A stretch of 64,000 nucleotides of DNA, taken from positions 1,364,001-1,428,000 of the forward strand of contig JARKIF010000015.1 in NCBI GenBank assembly GCA_029378245.1. Reading direction: 5' to 3'. Shown here one piece after another: positions 34,101 through 44,467 of the stretch; the first letter of the stretch is position 1; each line of letters starts with the position of its first letter. The stretch comes from Roridomyces roridus. Taxonomy: Eukaryota > Basidiomycota > Agaricomycetes > Agaricales > Mycenaceae. A program made the position numbers and the translations under genes. Below the pieces are notes generated by a model, which saw nothing but the letters and a program-made list of their open reading frames with translations, had not been told where the DNA came from and searched no databases.

Positions 34101-35265
34101 GAATTTCCCAAGTCGCATTTTGTTATCGAGTTGGACTCAAAGCGTTTTACTCGCTGAGAAACCCACTTCGCACATACGACCTTCTGCTGTGATTTTGTGG
34201 TGTACCTTTAGCTGTGGTTGTGTTGGTTTTGAGTGTTTCATTGCATTCGCATCAGCTCTATCATATCCTAAGGTGTTCTACACTTGAGTCGGCGCAAGCG
34301 TTATCATCTGGAGCCCACCGCGAGGGGAAACAAATCAACACAATCTTTGATCCCTGTTTCCCCGAGTAATACAAATGATGAACTCGCAGCCGTGATTTGG
34401 AAACAGTGATTGTTGATGGGAGTGAGCGTTGGCATCATGTGGCGGTCTACTGCCTCGGTGATAATCAGGAACGGGATTCCAAGTTTGGCTGCCCACATTG
34501 GTCCCGGAGCTTGTGAAATCTGGCTGGTTCGGGTCACCGGGGGTGATTAAAGACGACATCGGTGTGACGCGGACGTCACATTTCTCGATTGGGGGAGATG
34601 ATGAACTGGCGTCGGTCGCGTAGCTCAATGGTTAGAGCAACTCACATGAATTGGGTGATCTGGGTTCGAGTCCCAGTGAGACCACTCTTTTGAGACTTTC
34701 ACATGTGGACAAATCACATGCTTATCAGTGCCGCGACACATACCAGATCCTTCCACTCCGGAATGCATCCAACGATCGCCCCGACAAGGATGTCAAGCTC
34801 CGCGTCGTCGTCCCAAATCTCTGGAAGGTATGCGAGGATAAACCGGATGGGGCTGATCAGGGGCAGACCTCGGCACAGGCCTTGAATGCCGCCTTTGTAC
34901 TCGAAGTTCAGGGAGAGGCAGATATCAGTGAGGTTTGTGGTTGCTTGAAGAATATCGTCCATCGATGTTCCGTATCCGCCCTCGACGCGGAGCTTCTTGA
35001 TGAGTAGTCCAAGCTGGGGATTGCTGCGCAGCGCCATTTCCAGGGCCTGCGCCTGACCCCGAGTACGAAGAATGACGACTTTGTATAGTAGCGGCGTCGC
35101 GATGCGGAGCCACCGCTTGCATACGACTAGGATTGAGGAGCTCGGCTCGTTGAGAGCCTCAGGAGGGAGAGAAGCGTGACGATGAGAGGAGAACTCGTCG
35201 TCTGAGACGGATAGAGCTGGGGAGAAGATTTCGTGGAGAATCTCGTCGGGAACATCGCGGCTCAT
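31127..35265 (-). CDS. F-box-family protein, copy B (8 exons, about 667 aa)
   Basis: Minus-strand exons 35265-34744, 32916-32633, 32581-32368, 32320-31839, 31788-31602, 31551-31475, 31416-31321 and 31268-31127 close in phase to 668 codons. The N-terminus DVPDEILHEIFSPAL is an F-box-like helix pair, followed by SSILVVCKRWLRIATPLLY, then leucine-rich-like repeats (LRSLVLSAYE, FSQLKDLSIAAA, LEELTVTPAHL) and the family tail GGRWRPRRLYV. Exon lengths match the 57-kb paralogue (284 nt exon identical). Intron 1 is 1.8 kb instead of about 50 nt because foreign sequence including a tRNA-like gene sits in it. Probable SCF substrate receptor; target unknown. Confidence 0.82.
32917..34743 (-). other. Enlarged first intron of the F-box gene, probably holding inserted sequence
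   Basis: The homologous intron in the 57-kb paralogue is 46 nt. Here 1.8 kb separates donor GTATGTG (34743) from acceptor CACTAG (32917). It holds a tRNA-like gene 60 nt from the donor and a degenerate GGATT(C/T)GG(T/A) repeat at about 33880-34010. No open reading frame, terminal repeat or target duplication was recognised. Confidence 0.6.
34614..34684 (+). tRNA. tRNA-like gene (TGA in anticodon position; possibly a pseudogene)
   Basis: Cloverleaf: acceptor GGTCGCG/TGAGACC with one mismatch, D arm GCTC..GAGC, anticodon stem ACTCA/TGGGT with loop CATGAAT, T arm CTGGG/CCCAG with loop TTCGAGT, discriminator A. Both Pol III promoter boxes are good (TAGCTCAATGGTTA, GGGTTCGAGTCCC). The loop has A at position 33 where tRNAs have U. 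The TGA anticodon would be serine but the long variable arm is absent. A mutated tRNA or a SINE head is therefore likely. It lies antisense inside the F-box gene's first intron. Confidence 0.6.
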
Positions 35266-35506
35266 GGTGGTAGGAGGAGAAAGGCCTCGATCATATGATG
35301 TGTTAGGCATCCATCAGAAAGTGATCACCTAAAAAACTTCAAACTGTCGTGCCTCTGCTCAGATGCCCTGCTTCCTCGGCGCCAGCAAGCGGGAAGACCA
35401 AAGTCGGTGGCACGGGTACATATATCTTGTGACGGAGGCTACGTATGAGACAGTTCAAGTTGAATCAAATATTCCTAGGCCTCTCAACGACAACTCAACG
35501 AACATT

Positions 35507-36667
35507 CTACGCCGTCGCCACCCGGAACTCCAGCTCAGAACCCGGCTCCTCTCTATTGGTATTGGCTTTTTCGTCAATCTTTGGAGGTGCGAATCTGAGC
35601 GTGCTGAGATCTGTTGCGGTTGAGGGAGACCATGCTTGTGCCTGTGTGACACGCAGGATTATCAAGAGAGGTGCGATGGACTGTTACTTCACTCAGGAAC
35701 GTGCGCTGATAAGTTGACACAGTTGGCGCACCTGCGTTTGGCCCAGCAGAGGAAGACCCAGCTGCAAGACCGGACTCTTCAAGGCGTAGGTGATCAATAC
35801 GAAAATGGCGTTTATCGAATATAGGGCTGCGGATTCGACCAGCAGGGCGGTGATCGTGATATAGGTCGTATCACTGTTTGGCCCCATGAGCCTGCGATGC
35901 CGGTAGCGCATGTAAAGGAGTCGGCCAGCGATGAGGGATGTCAAGATCAGCGTCGTGGAGATGGACATGGTCCAAAAAGAAATTGCGAGCTTGGCGCTGA
36001 AACTGCTCCAGAAACTATTTCCCTGCTCGCTCATTTCTGCCATTCTCATTGCGGAGATCACTGCGGAATCGGTCAGTTTGAAGTTACACTCGAGTAGCCG
36101 AAAAACCCACCTATCGAAGCTAGGAAGCCTACAAGAGGAAGCGCCACAACGAAGTAGTTGCACGAGCAGAGCACCCAGAACCGGTACAACTGTTCACCCT
36201 CTTCAGTATGGGAGGACATGAAAAACGGCGGTGAGCTTTATACCAATATCGCGTCCTGGACCCATGTATTGACTATGCAGACAGAATCAGTGACCACTGC
36301 AGACCAGTCGTTCGTCGATGCAGCATATGCCCCCGGTCCTCCTGGAAAATTCCTGTCGTCGATGAACGTCTTCCCAGCCAAGACTATATGCGTGGAATTG
36401 CCGATGGCTCCGAGGATGAAGAGTATGCAGATGACACCGAGAAGCCCGCAGGTTCTCAACGCAACTTGACGCTGGCGACGGGCATAGACGGCGTTGACGC
36501 ATTGGATGAAGAGGATAAAGTGGATGCCTTTGAATCCACTCAGTCTCATACACTTTGGGAACCTGGAAGAACGCACCGAACCCGACTGCCCCGATAAACG
36601 ATCCAACCAGGATGCAACGCTCGCGGAACACCTCAGTGGCCGTTTCGTCGACTGGCGCGAAAGACAT
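35507..36667 (-). CDS. 7-TM orphan membrane protein, agaricomycete family (5 exons, about 318 aa)
   Basis: Minus-strand exons 36667-36577, 36527-36244, 36189-36111, 36060-35732 and 35680-35507 close in phase to 319 codons. Seven hydrophobic segments: LVGSFIGAVGFG.HFILFIQ, LLGVICILFILGAIGNS, AVVTDSVCIVNTWVQDAILLY, YFVVALPLVGFLASI, LAISFWTMSISTTLILTSLI, ITALLVESAALYSINAIFVLI and SIAPLLIILRVTQAQ. The motif IDDRNFPGGPGAY after TM2 and VESAALYS in TM6 are hallmarks of a large agaricomycete receptor-like family with no assigned function. Short C-tail. Its start faces the intergenic region 36668-38236. Confidence 0.82.
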
Positions 36668-38236
36668 GGAGGTTGTGGAATGAGGGAGGGAATCCGGTGC
36701 ACGGGCTGAGTATGTAAGATACGGTGCGGAGACGTACTGTCTGTTCTCCCGCATCTTTCATCGCAGAAGATTGATGTGCTCTTCAGATGGCCGTTAGTCC
36801 TGAATGAAGGCTGAGATTTCTCAAGTTAGTATTTATGTCAACTTGGTGAGGACGCTTTGAATTCCCTGGCTTTTTGGATATTCGGAGACTGGCCATAGAA
36901 TCACATTGTCCGCTAGGCTAGGGGACCATTTGTTGAATTTGGTCAGGGCTTTCAATTTGGAATCCAGTCTAAATCTGTATTCCGTGGGGCGCACGCTCAC
37001 GAGCATGTGAGAGTTTCCCATACAACGGAACACTTCTCAGAATATCTCTGCTACCCACAGGATGGCACTTGGATGCACGCACTTTACACCATCTGTTGTC
37101 CAAAGTCGCTTCCTGTGCCATGCCATTGACCACTGAGAAGCCCATGGTTGGTGCAACGGCTAGCATGTTGAGATACAGTGGGAGGCCCCTGAGTGCGCAG
37201 CGTGCCAACCAATTGCAAGGTTCTGATAATCTCCCGTCTCTTTTTCTCATGCCGTGGGCCCAAATTCCGGAAGTGTATTGGTCAAACTGCTAACTCCGAA
37301 AATTCAATACTCTCAATAACTTCGCGCAAGTCCGTTTCCAACGACCAGTGGCGATTTCGGCCTCTGACCGCTAAAGAGGCAAAATGATCCACTCCTTCAC
37401 CCGTGCCGGCCGTCCCGGCTGATTGTCGCGGAACCAGTGATAGATTCGTCAAACACAGTGACAGAGACGCCGCCGGACGGGCCTTGACGCATACTCACGA
37501 GGTTACATACCAGGCAAGATCTTCAAGTTGTGGAAGCAAGTTCTTGCAAGAGCTGTGCGCTGTCTTACCAAATTCAAAAGTGCCTCCGGGTTCGAATCCC
37601 GCGTGTGCAGTGAAGTGATTGTTCCAGGATTTTTTGTATCTGTGCGAGAGCTGGGTGCTGAACCGCTGGGGGGATTAGTGTTTATCGAATAGCCGCGCAC
37701 CTAGTGGTCCGGCGAGGCGTTCTTGGCAGGATTCCACATACCTTATCGTGATTCGTGGGTTGGGTTTCGAAACACCGGTCCGTAGTCCGAGACGACAACC
37801 CAGGGGCGGATTCCGGATCTTCATCTTCTAACTTGTTATAACCTTCCCGTTTGTCCCCCATCACCGCCGAGTAGATGACAGTACGACCGCAGCGCGCGAG
37901 GAGTACGGACCAAGTGTATCATGTATTTACCAAGCGAGGGCCAGGCACCGGTCGCCCGGACGTCAGAACTGTGTGATTTGGGGACTAGTTCTAGAACCGC
38001 TCGGACATGTATACCAGCGGTACCCAAGACCGACTTGTGTAGGATTGAGTCAGCATACATATTGCCCCGGGAGAATTAGCTCCAGCCAAGTTCTCGACTT
38101 GGATCAAATGAACCGACCGTCGGCGGTTGTTGACAAAAGGTTTTTATGAGGAACGACGCCGCGTTCTGTGGCAGATCCAAATGTGTTATTCATACACAGA
38201 ACTTTTACAGCTCGAAAACAAAGACGACTCAGAAAT
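36668..38236. other. Intergenic region, no gene recognised
   Basis: About 1.6 kb without supported coding sequence. It contains one isolated tRNA T-arm-like word (GGGTTCGAATCCCGC, about 37584) without a matching acceptor strand. I see no terminal repeats or conserved motifs. Confidence 0.5.
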
Positions 38237-38876
38237 CTAATGGTACCGATACAACCTCCCAAACGCAATCTCGCCCACCACGACGCCCAGAATAATGCTA
38301 ATGATGAAAGCGGCGTTGAAAGTCCTAGTGTTGTGTTAAGCCAACGGCATTGTGATGACCCGCTGGAAGACGTACATGGCAATCAGCATGAGGAGGTAAT
38401 GCAGCGTAGATTGCAGTCCCGCCAAGACACCGCGGCTGACTTCGTGCGAGAGGATGAATCGCTGTGGGGCGGCGGGAGGGCATGTAGGAGCAGGAGCAGT
38501 GGGGTCCTGGTCCGCAGAATCGGCGGTGACGTCAAAGTGGTATTTCGTCTCGAGGTGCTTGGATCTGCAGCAGTGATTGAATTCAAGAAATCAGCAAATG
38601 CAAGACAGAGTTCTGTCGGCGGGCGTACCTCTCGGTGAAGCGACGCTCCACACCGCGCACGACGGCGCGGAGGTACCGTTCTCCGACAGAGATGAGGAAG
38701 AGGATGAGACAGGCGCCAAAGATGGCGCCGGCGGAGGTAGGGACGATTGTGTCGAAGAGGAGGGTGTCGCCGCGGGTGAAGTGAAGGTACGGCTTCATCA
38801 TCATCGTCATGGTCGTCGACATGGTCGAGTTGTCTGAGGAGGTGCCAGAGGAGTCGGTCATGTTCATTGAATCCAT
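38237..38876 (-). CDS. CTR-family copper transporter (3 exons, about 174 aa)
   Basis: High-affinity Cu(I) uptake at a membrane as a trimer. Minus-strand exons 38876-38629, 38564-38376 and 38324-38237 close to 175 codons. The N-terminus is Met-rich (MDSMNMTD, MSTTMTMMM), as in Ctr metal-capturing tails. TM1 is AGAIFGACLILFLISVG. The TM2 region is LHYLLMLIAMTFNAAF with the essential MxxxM pattern (MLIAM). TM3 is ISIILGVVVGEIAFGRL with the GxxxG packing motif. Length is normal for fungal Ctr proteins. It is divergent from the metalloreductase gene at 39844, which fits joint reductive uptake of copper. Subcellular site (plasma membrane or vacuole) cannot be told. Confidence 0.88.
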
Positions 38877-39843
38877 GTCTCGCGGGAGATGGTGGTGGTG
38901 GGAGATGGAGAGAAGATGGAAAAACGGAAACCAGCGGGTGTCAGTTCAAAAGGAGGTTTGAGATCAAATTGAAAGTGAACCGGTTGAAGTGAACTGCTCA
39001 CGTGTGTCCCGTGTGAAACCGGTTGTCGGCGCTTCGGCATCCAATGGCAGATTTGCGACCGGCATAAATATCTCATTCACTGCCTTTTTGGGAACTAGCG
39101 CCGAAGCGTTTATAAAGGCGTGACGAGGCAAATTTGCTCCTTGTCTCTTGCGACCATCGCCCACCTTCCGACCCCCTTCTTCTGAGGCTGCCTGCTCTCT
39201 CTCCACCACCTCTGCGCCCTCCCCTACAAGCCTGTCGGAATCGGAGAACGTTCGTTGGGAATGGGATAGTCTGCATAGAGGGTCACTCCGTACGTTCTCT
39301 TCCTCGATTCTCTCCCCTCCCTCCCCGACCTGCTCCCTCCCTCCCTCCCTGGCCACCACCCTACCACACCTATGCCCCACCACTTACGCCGACGAACCAA
39401 ACCCCTCAGGACCGACCAGCTCGTCTCACCTCACCCCATTCCGCCTCGCCGCAGCAGCTCGCCCCTCGATCCCTACCACCCCCGTCACCACGCCCATGCG
39501 GTCCCTCGTCCTCGTGCCCCTCTTCTACCCCCATACGGGCTAATTCGTTCCCGAGTCGACGAGGTTTTTCACATCTTCCGCCGCCGACGTCGCGCACACC
39601 GGTCTCGGCTTCGTTACCCGACGATAACAAATGGATACCGCTCCACCGGTTCTTCTCGGCGGCCTTGGCTCCTTCCGATGCATCGGACGTCGGAAGAATA
39701 ACTCTTGTCGTAGCCAGAATGAAATTATTTGTTTTTTTGCTGATTTGAAGAAGGTGCTTTTTAAGAGCTTCCTTCGTCCGGCTCTTTCGTCTCTCCCTCC
39801 CCTCGTCTTTTTGAACCGAGCTCCTTCTCACGACTACGACGAA
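38877..39843. promoter_or_regulatory. Shared divergent region between copper transporter and metalloreductase
   Basis: 967 bp between the two start codons. On the plus strand there is TATAAA at 39111-39116 and, 12 bp further, the 10-bp palindrome GCAAATTTGC (39128-39137), which also contains TTTGCTC (39133-39139). TTTGCTC is the yeast Mac1 copper-response core; its use in basidiomycetes is not established. The long distance from the TATA box to ATG 39844 suggests a long or spliced 5' leader. Confidence 0.45.
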
Positions 39844-42191
39844 ATGGGCATCATTTGGCTCGCAGGTCCTATCACCTGGCACAGTTCGCGCGTCGCCGAG
39901 GGGTACGACTACGATGCCATGACTGAGCACGAGCGATGGCTCATTTCTGCACGCTGGCACGACGTGAATGCCTTTCTTCGATTTCTCTTTTGCATGTTGA
40001 ACGAAAATGGATATCGCAGTGGTACACCGCCGACTGGGACTACGGTCAGACGACGGTCGAGTTTTTTTGTGCCGCCATCGGATGCTGCCTACTCTTCAAC
40101 GTATACGCAAGGCTGCGCGCACGTTCTTCCGGGTCGGTCATCTCTCCCCTTGCCTACGTTTCACCCACTCACTCATTCCAAAGCACCAACCGAGTCATCG
40201 ACAAGCTCACCGCCGTCCTCCGCTACACCGTCGCCCGTCAATGGCAATTCCGCCTGGGCACGACGTACTACGCCCCGCCCCTCGCTGCGATCATCGCAGT
40301 CTGCGGTCTCTGGATCTTCGTCCTCACGCTCACACTCGCCGCCCGCCCCTTTTACTGGCCGAATCCAGCTATGGGCGAGAGTCCACCGCTCGCTACGAGG
40401 TCTGGGTGGATTAGTATTGGTATTATGCCTTTTATGATGTGCGTCGTGCGTTTTCGTGCTCGTTAGGGTGCCGTGCTGACCGGTCGGCAGCGCCTTTGCT
40501 ACGAAGGTAAATTGGGTTAGTGTCCTGACGGGCACCTCGCATGAGAAGCTGCAAGTAGTTCCATCGGTGGAGTGCGCTCATCATGTGTGCGTTCTCTTCC
40601 CTACTCCCTCTCGTTCTCGCGCTCACGCCGCACCCTAGATATCACCTCCCTAACACACACCTTTCCCTTCATCGTAACCAACATCCGCATGGGCATGATG
40701 CAAGCCATGTGGGACCCACATGCGTCGTCCTTTTACTGGACGGGCGTCGCAGCGTTGATCCCACAGACGTTCCTCGTCGCGCTCTCTTGGGGGGTTATCC
40801 GGAATCGGTATTATGAGATCTTTAAAAAGTGCGCCTTTCTTTCAATGTTTGGAGATTTGATTCGTATGGTGCTGACGAGGATGTAGATTCCATTTCATGC
40901 TCTCTGGCCTCTTCATGGTGGCACTCTTCCTGCACGTCGGGTTTACGCTCACCTCTTGGTACGCGCCTCCCCTCCTCCTCCTCCTCCTCCTCCTCCTCCT
41001 CCTCCTCCTCCTTTGCTGACAGCGCACACGCAGGGACTACTTCTGGGCGACTCTAGCAATATGGGGCTCCACCTGGCTCATTCGCACAGGTCGTACGCTT
41101 TGGAACACGCGTCTCGGTCTCCGCACCGTCGTCTCCAGCGTCGGTTCGACTTCCGACCTCGTCAAACTACGGATCGCCACCCCCGCGTCATTCAAGTGGG
41201 TGCCCGGCCAGCATGTCTTCGTGAGGGTCTTTGGGCTGGGGGTACATGCGTTTAGCTCGCATCCGTTTACCATCAACTCGGTGCATGCGGTCGGGGAGGG
41301 CAAGGAAGCGGAGGTGGAGCTGATACTTCGTGTCCATGGTGGGATTACACGTGCGCTTGCGAAAAAGGTCGAGGATGGGAAGCGGGAGTGGACGACGCGC
41401 GTGGCGATTGACGGGCCGTATGGCGGGGTACATGCCCCGTTGGAGAGGTATGAGAAGGTATACTTGCTCGCTGGGGGCACTGGTGTGTTTTTCCTTCCTT
41501 CATTCCTTCCGAAGGCTGAAAGTTCCTGATAGGCGCGACGTTCGTCCTCCCCATCCTTACCGATCTTGCTGCCAAAATGAAGGCTGGTGGGAAAGACGTG
41601 GTGTGTAAGCGCGTCGAGGTCGTCATCGCCGTGCCTGATAGCGGTGAGTGTAGTCTCTCTCTCTTCCTCCCATCTACTCTCCCTCACTTCCTGATCACAG
41701 ACGCCTACACCTGGATGCACCCCTCCATCGCCGCCGCCACCTCCAAGCTCCCGGACACAGACACAGCGTTGGGCGTTCGGGTGTACCACACCCGGGCGTA
41801 TTCAGGCAAGGGGGATAACAAGAGCGACATCGAGGCGGACCTCGAATCAGTATCATCGGAATCTGAGCTCACCGGGCGGCCTGATTTGTTCGGTATAGTG
41901 AGGGAGGCGCACGAGAGCGCGGAGAAGGTTGCCATTATTGGTAGGTTCTTCCTTCCTTCCCTCCCTAACTTCCCTTCTGCGACGTCGAGGCTGATCACGA
42001 CGCCAGCATGTGGCCCCGACTCCTTCCTGTACGACGTGCGTAACGCCGTGGCTGATGCGCAGCTCGTCATTGTGGATGGATTTGGGAAGTGTAAGGATTT
42101 GTTTTTGCATACGGAGACGTACAGGTGAGTGTCCGTTGCTTGTTCTGATTCTTTGGGTGCTAATCAGTGATTATGTGCTTTCAGCTGGTGA
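39844..42191 (+). CDS. Ferric/cupric reductase (FRE/NADPH-oxidase-like), apparent 1-nt frameshift
   Basis: Transmembrane metalloreductase moving electrons from NADPH through FAD and haem to extracellular Fe(III)/Cu(II). Exon 1 is 39844-39963, exon 2 from 40020. Seen: several TMs (PPLAAIIAVCGLWIFVLTL, IGIMPFMIAFATK), haem-region histidines (SHEKLQVVHRWSALIM), FHFMLSGLFMVALFLHVGF, the FAD motif HPFTINS, GPYGG, the NADPH-binding GGTGATFVLPIL, the terminal CGPDSF and a short end at TGA 42189-42191. Introns keep phase throughout except at 40558-40562: LQVV and HRWSA are in different frames because one extra C is present in GTTCCATCGG. This is either a sequence error or a real null mutation. A (CTC)n tract lies in the intron at about 40970-41035. 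Confidence 0.8.
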
Positions 42192-42350
42192 GGATGGAAT
42201 GGAATGATATTTCCTTTGTACTTTTAGAATGTTACTGGATGTTCGAATATGAATGAAATTGTGAATGACGAAAGGGCGAGGGCCACAGGGCATCAGTGGC
42301 AGTGTTTTGACTCGTGCCGGCAGCCGCGTTGCTCTCGTCCTGCCACCACC

Positions 42351-44467
42351 ATGAGAGATGACATACCCGAGGAAATTCTGCAGGAGATCTTCTCTCCCTC
42401 TCTAGACGTCCTCGACGAGACATTCTCCTCCCATGGCTACGCTGCTGTCCCTCCAGAGGCTCTCGACGAGCCGAGTTCCTCCATCCTACTCGTGTGCAAG
42501 ACGTGGCTCCGCATCGCGACGCCTCTACTCTACAATACCGTCATCCTTCGTAGTAGAGGCCAAGCGCAGGGTCTAGAACTCGCCCTCCGTAGCAACCCCA
42601 AGCCGGGACTTCTCGTCAAGACTGCGCCTTGAAGGAGGATATTGCGTCTGCATGTACACGATTCTGCGGGCATCGACAAACCTAACCGATATATGTGTTT
42701 CCCTGAATCTCAAGGAAGAAGACAGCACCGAGGGAGCGTGTCGCGGCTTGCCGTTGATCAACCCCGTTCGTCTCATCCTTGCGTACCAGCCGATGCAATT
42801 CTTCATCCAGGGAACGACCCGCGAGCTCGTGGACACGATCGTTACATGCATTCCGAGCTGGGAGAATCTGGTGCGCACCAAACAGGTTCTTTGCATCTCA
42901 CTTTCCTGACTCTCTCTCAGGCGGTGGTAGAGATGCCCCACGACTCGCCGGACAGCGTGGTCGCTCACAACGGGATGGTTGCGGTGCCGTTGAAAGCTGC
43001 AAAGAATCTCCGCAGTCTCGTTCTCTCAAGCTACGAGGAGCATTTATTCGTCCATGGCAGGATACAGTCGGAAACCCCCATCCGGACCACTCATGAAAGA
43101 TTGTGTAATATCATGAGACTGAAGGCCGCTGCCGCAGTATAATATTGGGGTCCGGTAGATGGGTATATGACCTGTATTCACAAAAAATTTCAGGTCATAA
43201 GAGCTTGCCCTTCGTCGTGTAGAAACAAAGTTTTCAAGATCATGCCAACATGAGATAAACCCACATCCGGACCAAATCATTATTACTGACCCGGTACGTG
43301 TGCTTTTCCCACGGGTTAAAGTCTCTCTTGGAAGGCCCATCGACATCTATATCCTCATAATACTATAGCCCTCCAGGTGCCGCGGTGGTTGAGAGAAATA
43401 ATCAAATGACTTTGGTGGATTCCGTGATTTGGGTGTTTCAGTGAGCACCAAGTAAATTGACCATATCTCGATGGTCAGCTTCCATTTCTGTCTGCAAATT
43501 TATGTCTGGGGAGTCCACCAACATGGATATGACTCAGTAAAAATTCAGCCCCATCAGAGCTGCCGAACTGCCCGAGTCCGGTGGTGGGTCCGGTCCGGAT
43601 GGGGGTTTCCGACTGTACCCCTATACATCTCGACCATCGCGTCGAATCTCTCTCTGCAAGAAATTCGGCCCAAGGAGCTGCCTCGCAAGTCGTTGAGCAT
43701 CGGATTCGAGCAAGTAGTGCAGAACAATGCCAGACTTGCAGAGCTATTGGACCTTCGGTAACCCGGCCTTTCTTTGATCTGCCCGCTCGCCGATTCAACT
43801 TTGCAGGAACGTTGGCATTTTCCCCAAGCCATTCTTCTATCCAGCGCAGCTTGTTGCCGATACACAACTCGAGGACAATATCTGGGGCCTTGTTCTCTTC
43901 CACTTATTCCACCAACGTCAAGGCAGAGGTTTTTCGCACTCGGAGGAAGACGACGCAGAAATATACTTCCAGGAGCTCGCCAAGGCGAGGTCATATCTAT
44001 TCGTGTGCAGACGATTTGCGGTTAGTCTCTGGTCTCATTGATATTCATCACTTGTTCATGGTCAACAGCGCCTCGGGACTCCCTATCTCTACGAGGATGC
44101 ACATCTCGATACGTTGGGGCATTTGCGGAATTTTGCGCAACGGCTCGCGGATCAACCGTCCCTGGGACTCCATGTCCGTCGCCTCTATGTCGGAATGGGA
44201 TTCTGGGGTGACCAAGATCAGCTGGAACCCCTCGAGGACATCATCGCGCGAGTTCCTGGTTTGGTGATATTCAATTCGTGGTCTGCCCCCTTGCCATCAT
44301 CGCGGATCCTAAAGCATCTCGCTCTTCATTGTGGTGGCAGCCTCCGTAGGCTACAAATACCGATTGCTGGATCCATGGAGGAAACGATCAACCCTTCTAT
44401 TTTCGCCCACTTCCGGCGGCTGCGTTTCCTTGGCTGGGATTCCAAAATTGCCTTCGATACAGCTGGT
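42351..44467 (+). pseudogene. F-box-family pseudogene, copy with three lesions
   Basis: Begins like the intact copies (RDDIPEEILQEIFSPSL-like F-box, SSILLVCKTWLRIATPLLY). Lesion 1: near 42617 two nucleotides are missing relative to the paralogues (LLVK then KLRLEGGY in another frame), giving an early TGA. Lesion 2: a 551-bp TA-flanked element at 43065-43615. Lesion 3: the gene stops at AFDTAGG (about 44467), where a truncated Ty3/gypsy element begins, and the 3' exons are absent. Between the lesions the leucine-rich-like parts and exon boundaries of the family are well kept, so the decay is fairly recent. Confidence 0.85.
43065..43615. mobile_element. 551-bp MITE with 24-bp inverted ends and TA target duplication
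   Basis: Both ends read CAGTCGGAAACCCCCATCCG followed by GACC inward; TA flanks each side (43063-43064 and 43616-43617). Removing it plus one TA restores GRIPLYISTIASN as in the paralogues. No coding capacity. The TA duplication points to the Tc1/mariner superfamily. Confidence 0.88.

Noticed and set aside
37545..37620. GGGTTCGAATCCCGC with flanks, possible tRNA.
   Set aside because: A T-arm is present but no pairing acceptor strand, D arm or plausible anticodon arm at the right distance.
39134..39748. Long Pro/Ser-rich open frames between the copper transporter and the reductase.
   Set aside because: Low-complexity CCT/CCC sequence, no family or splice logic; treated as leader or promoter DNA.
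44331..44467. Upstream extension of the pol frame to an earlier ATG.
   Set aside because: This stretch is F-box pseudogene sequence read in another frame; the retroelement begins at about 44468.
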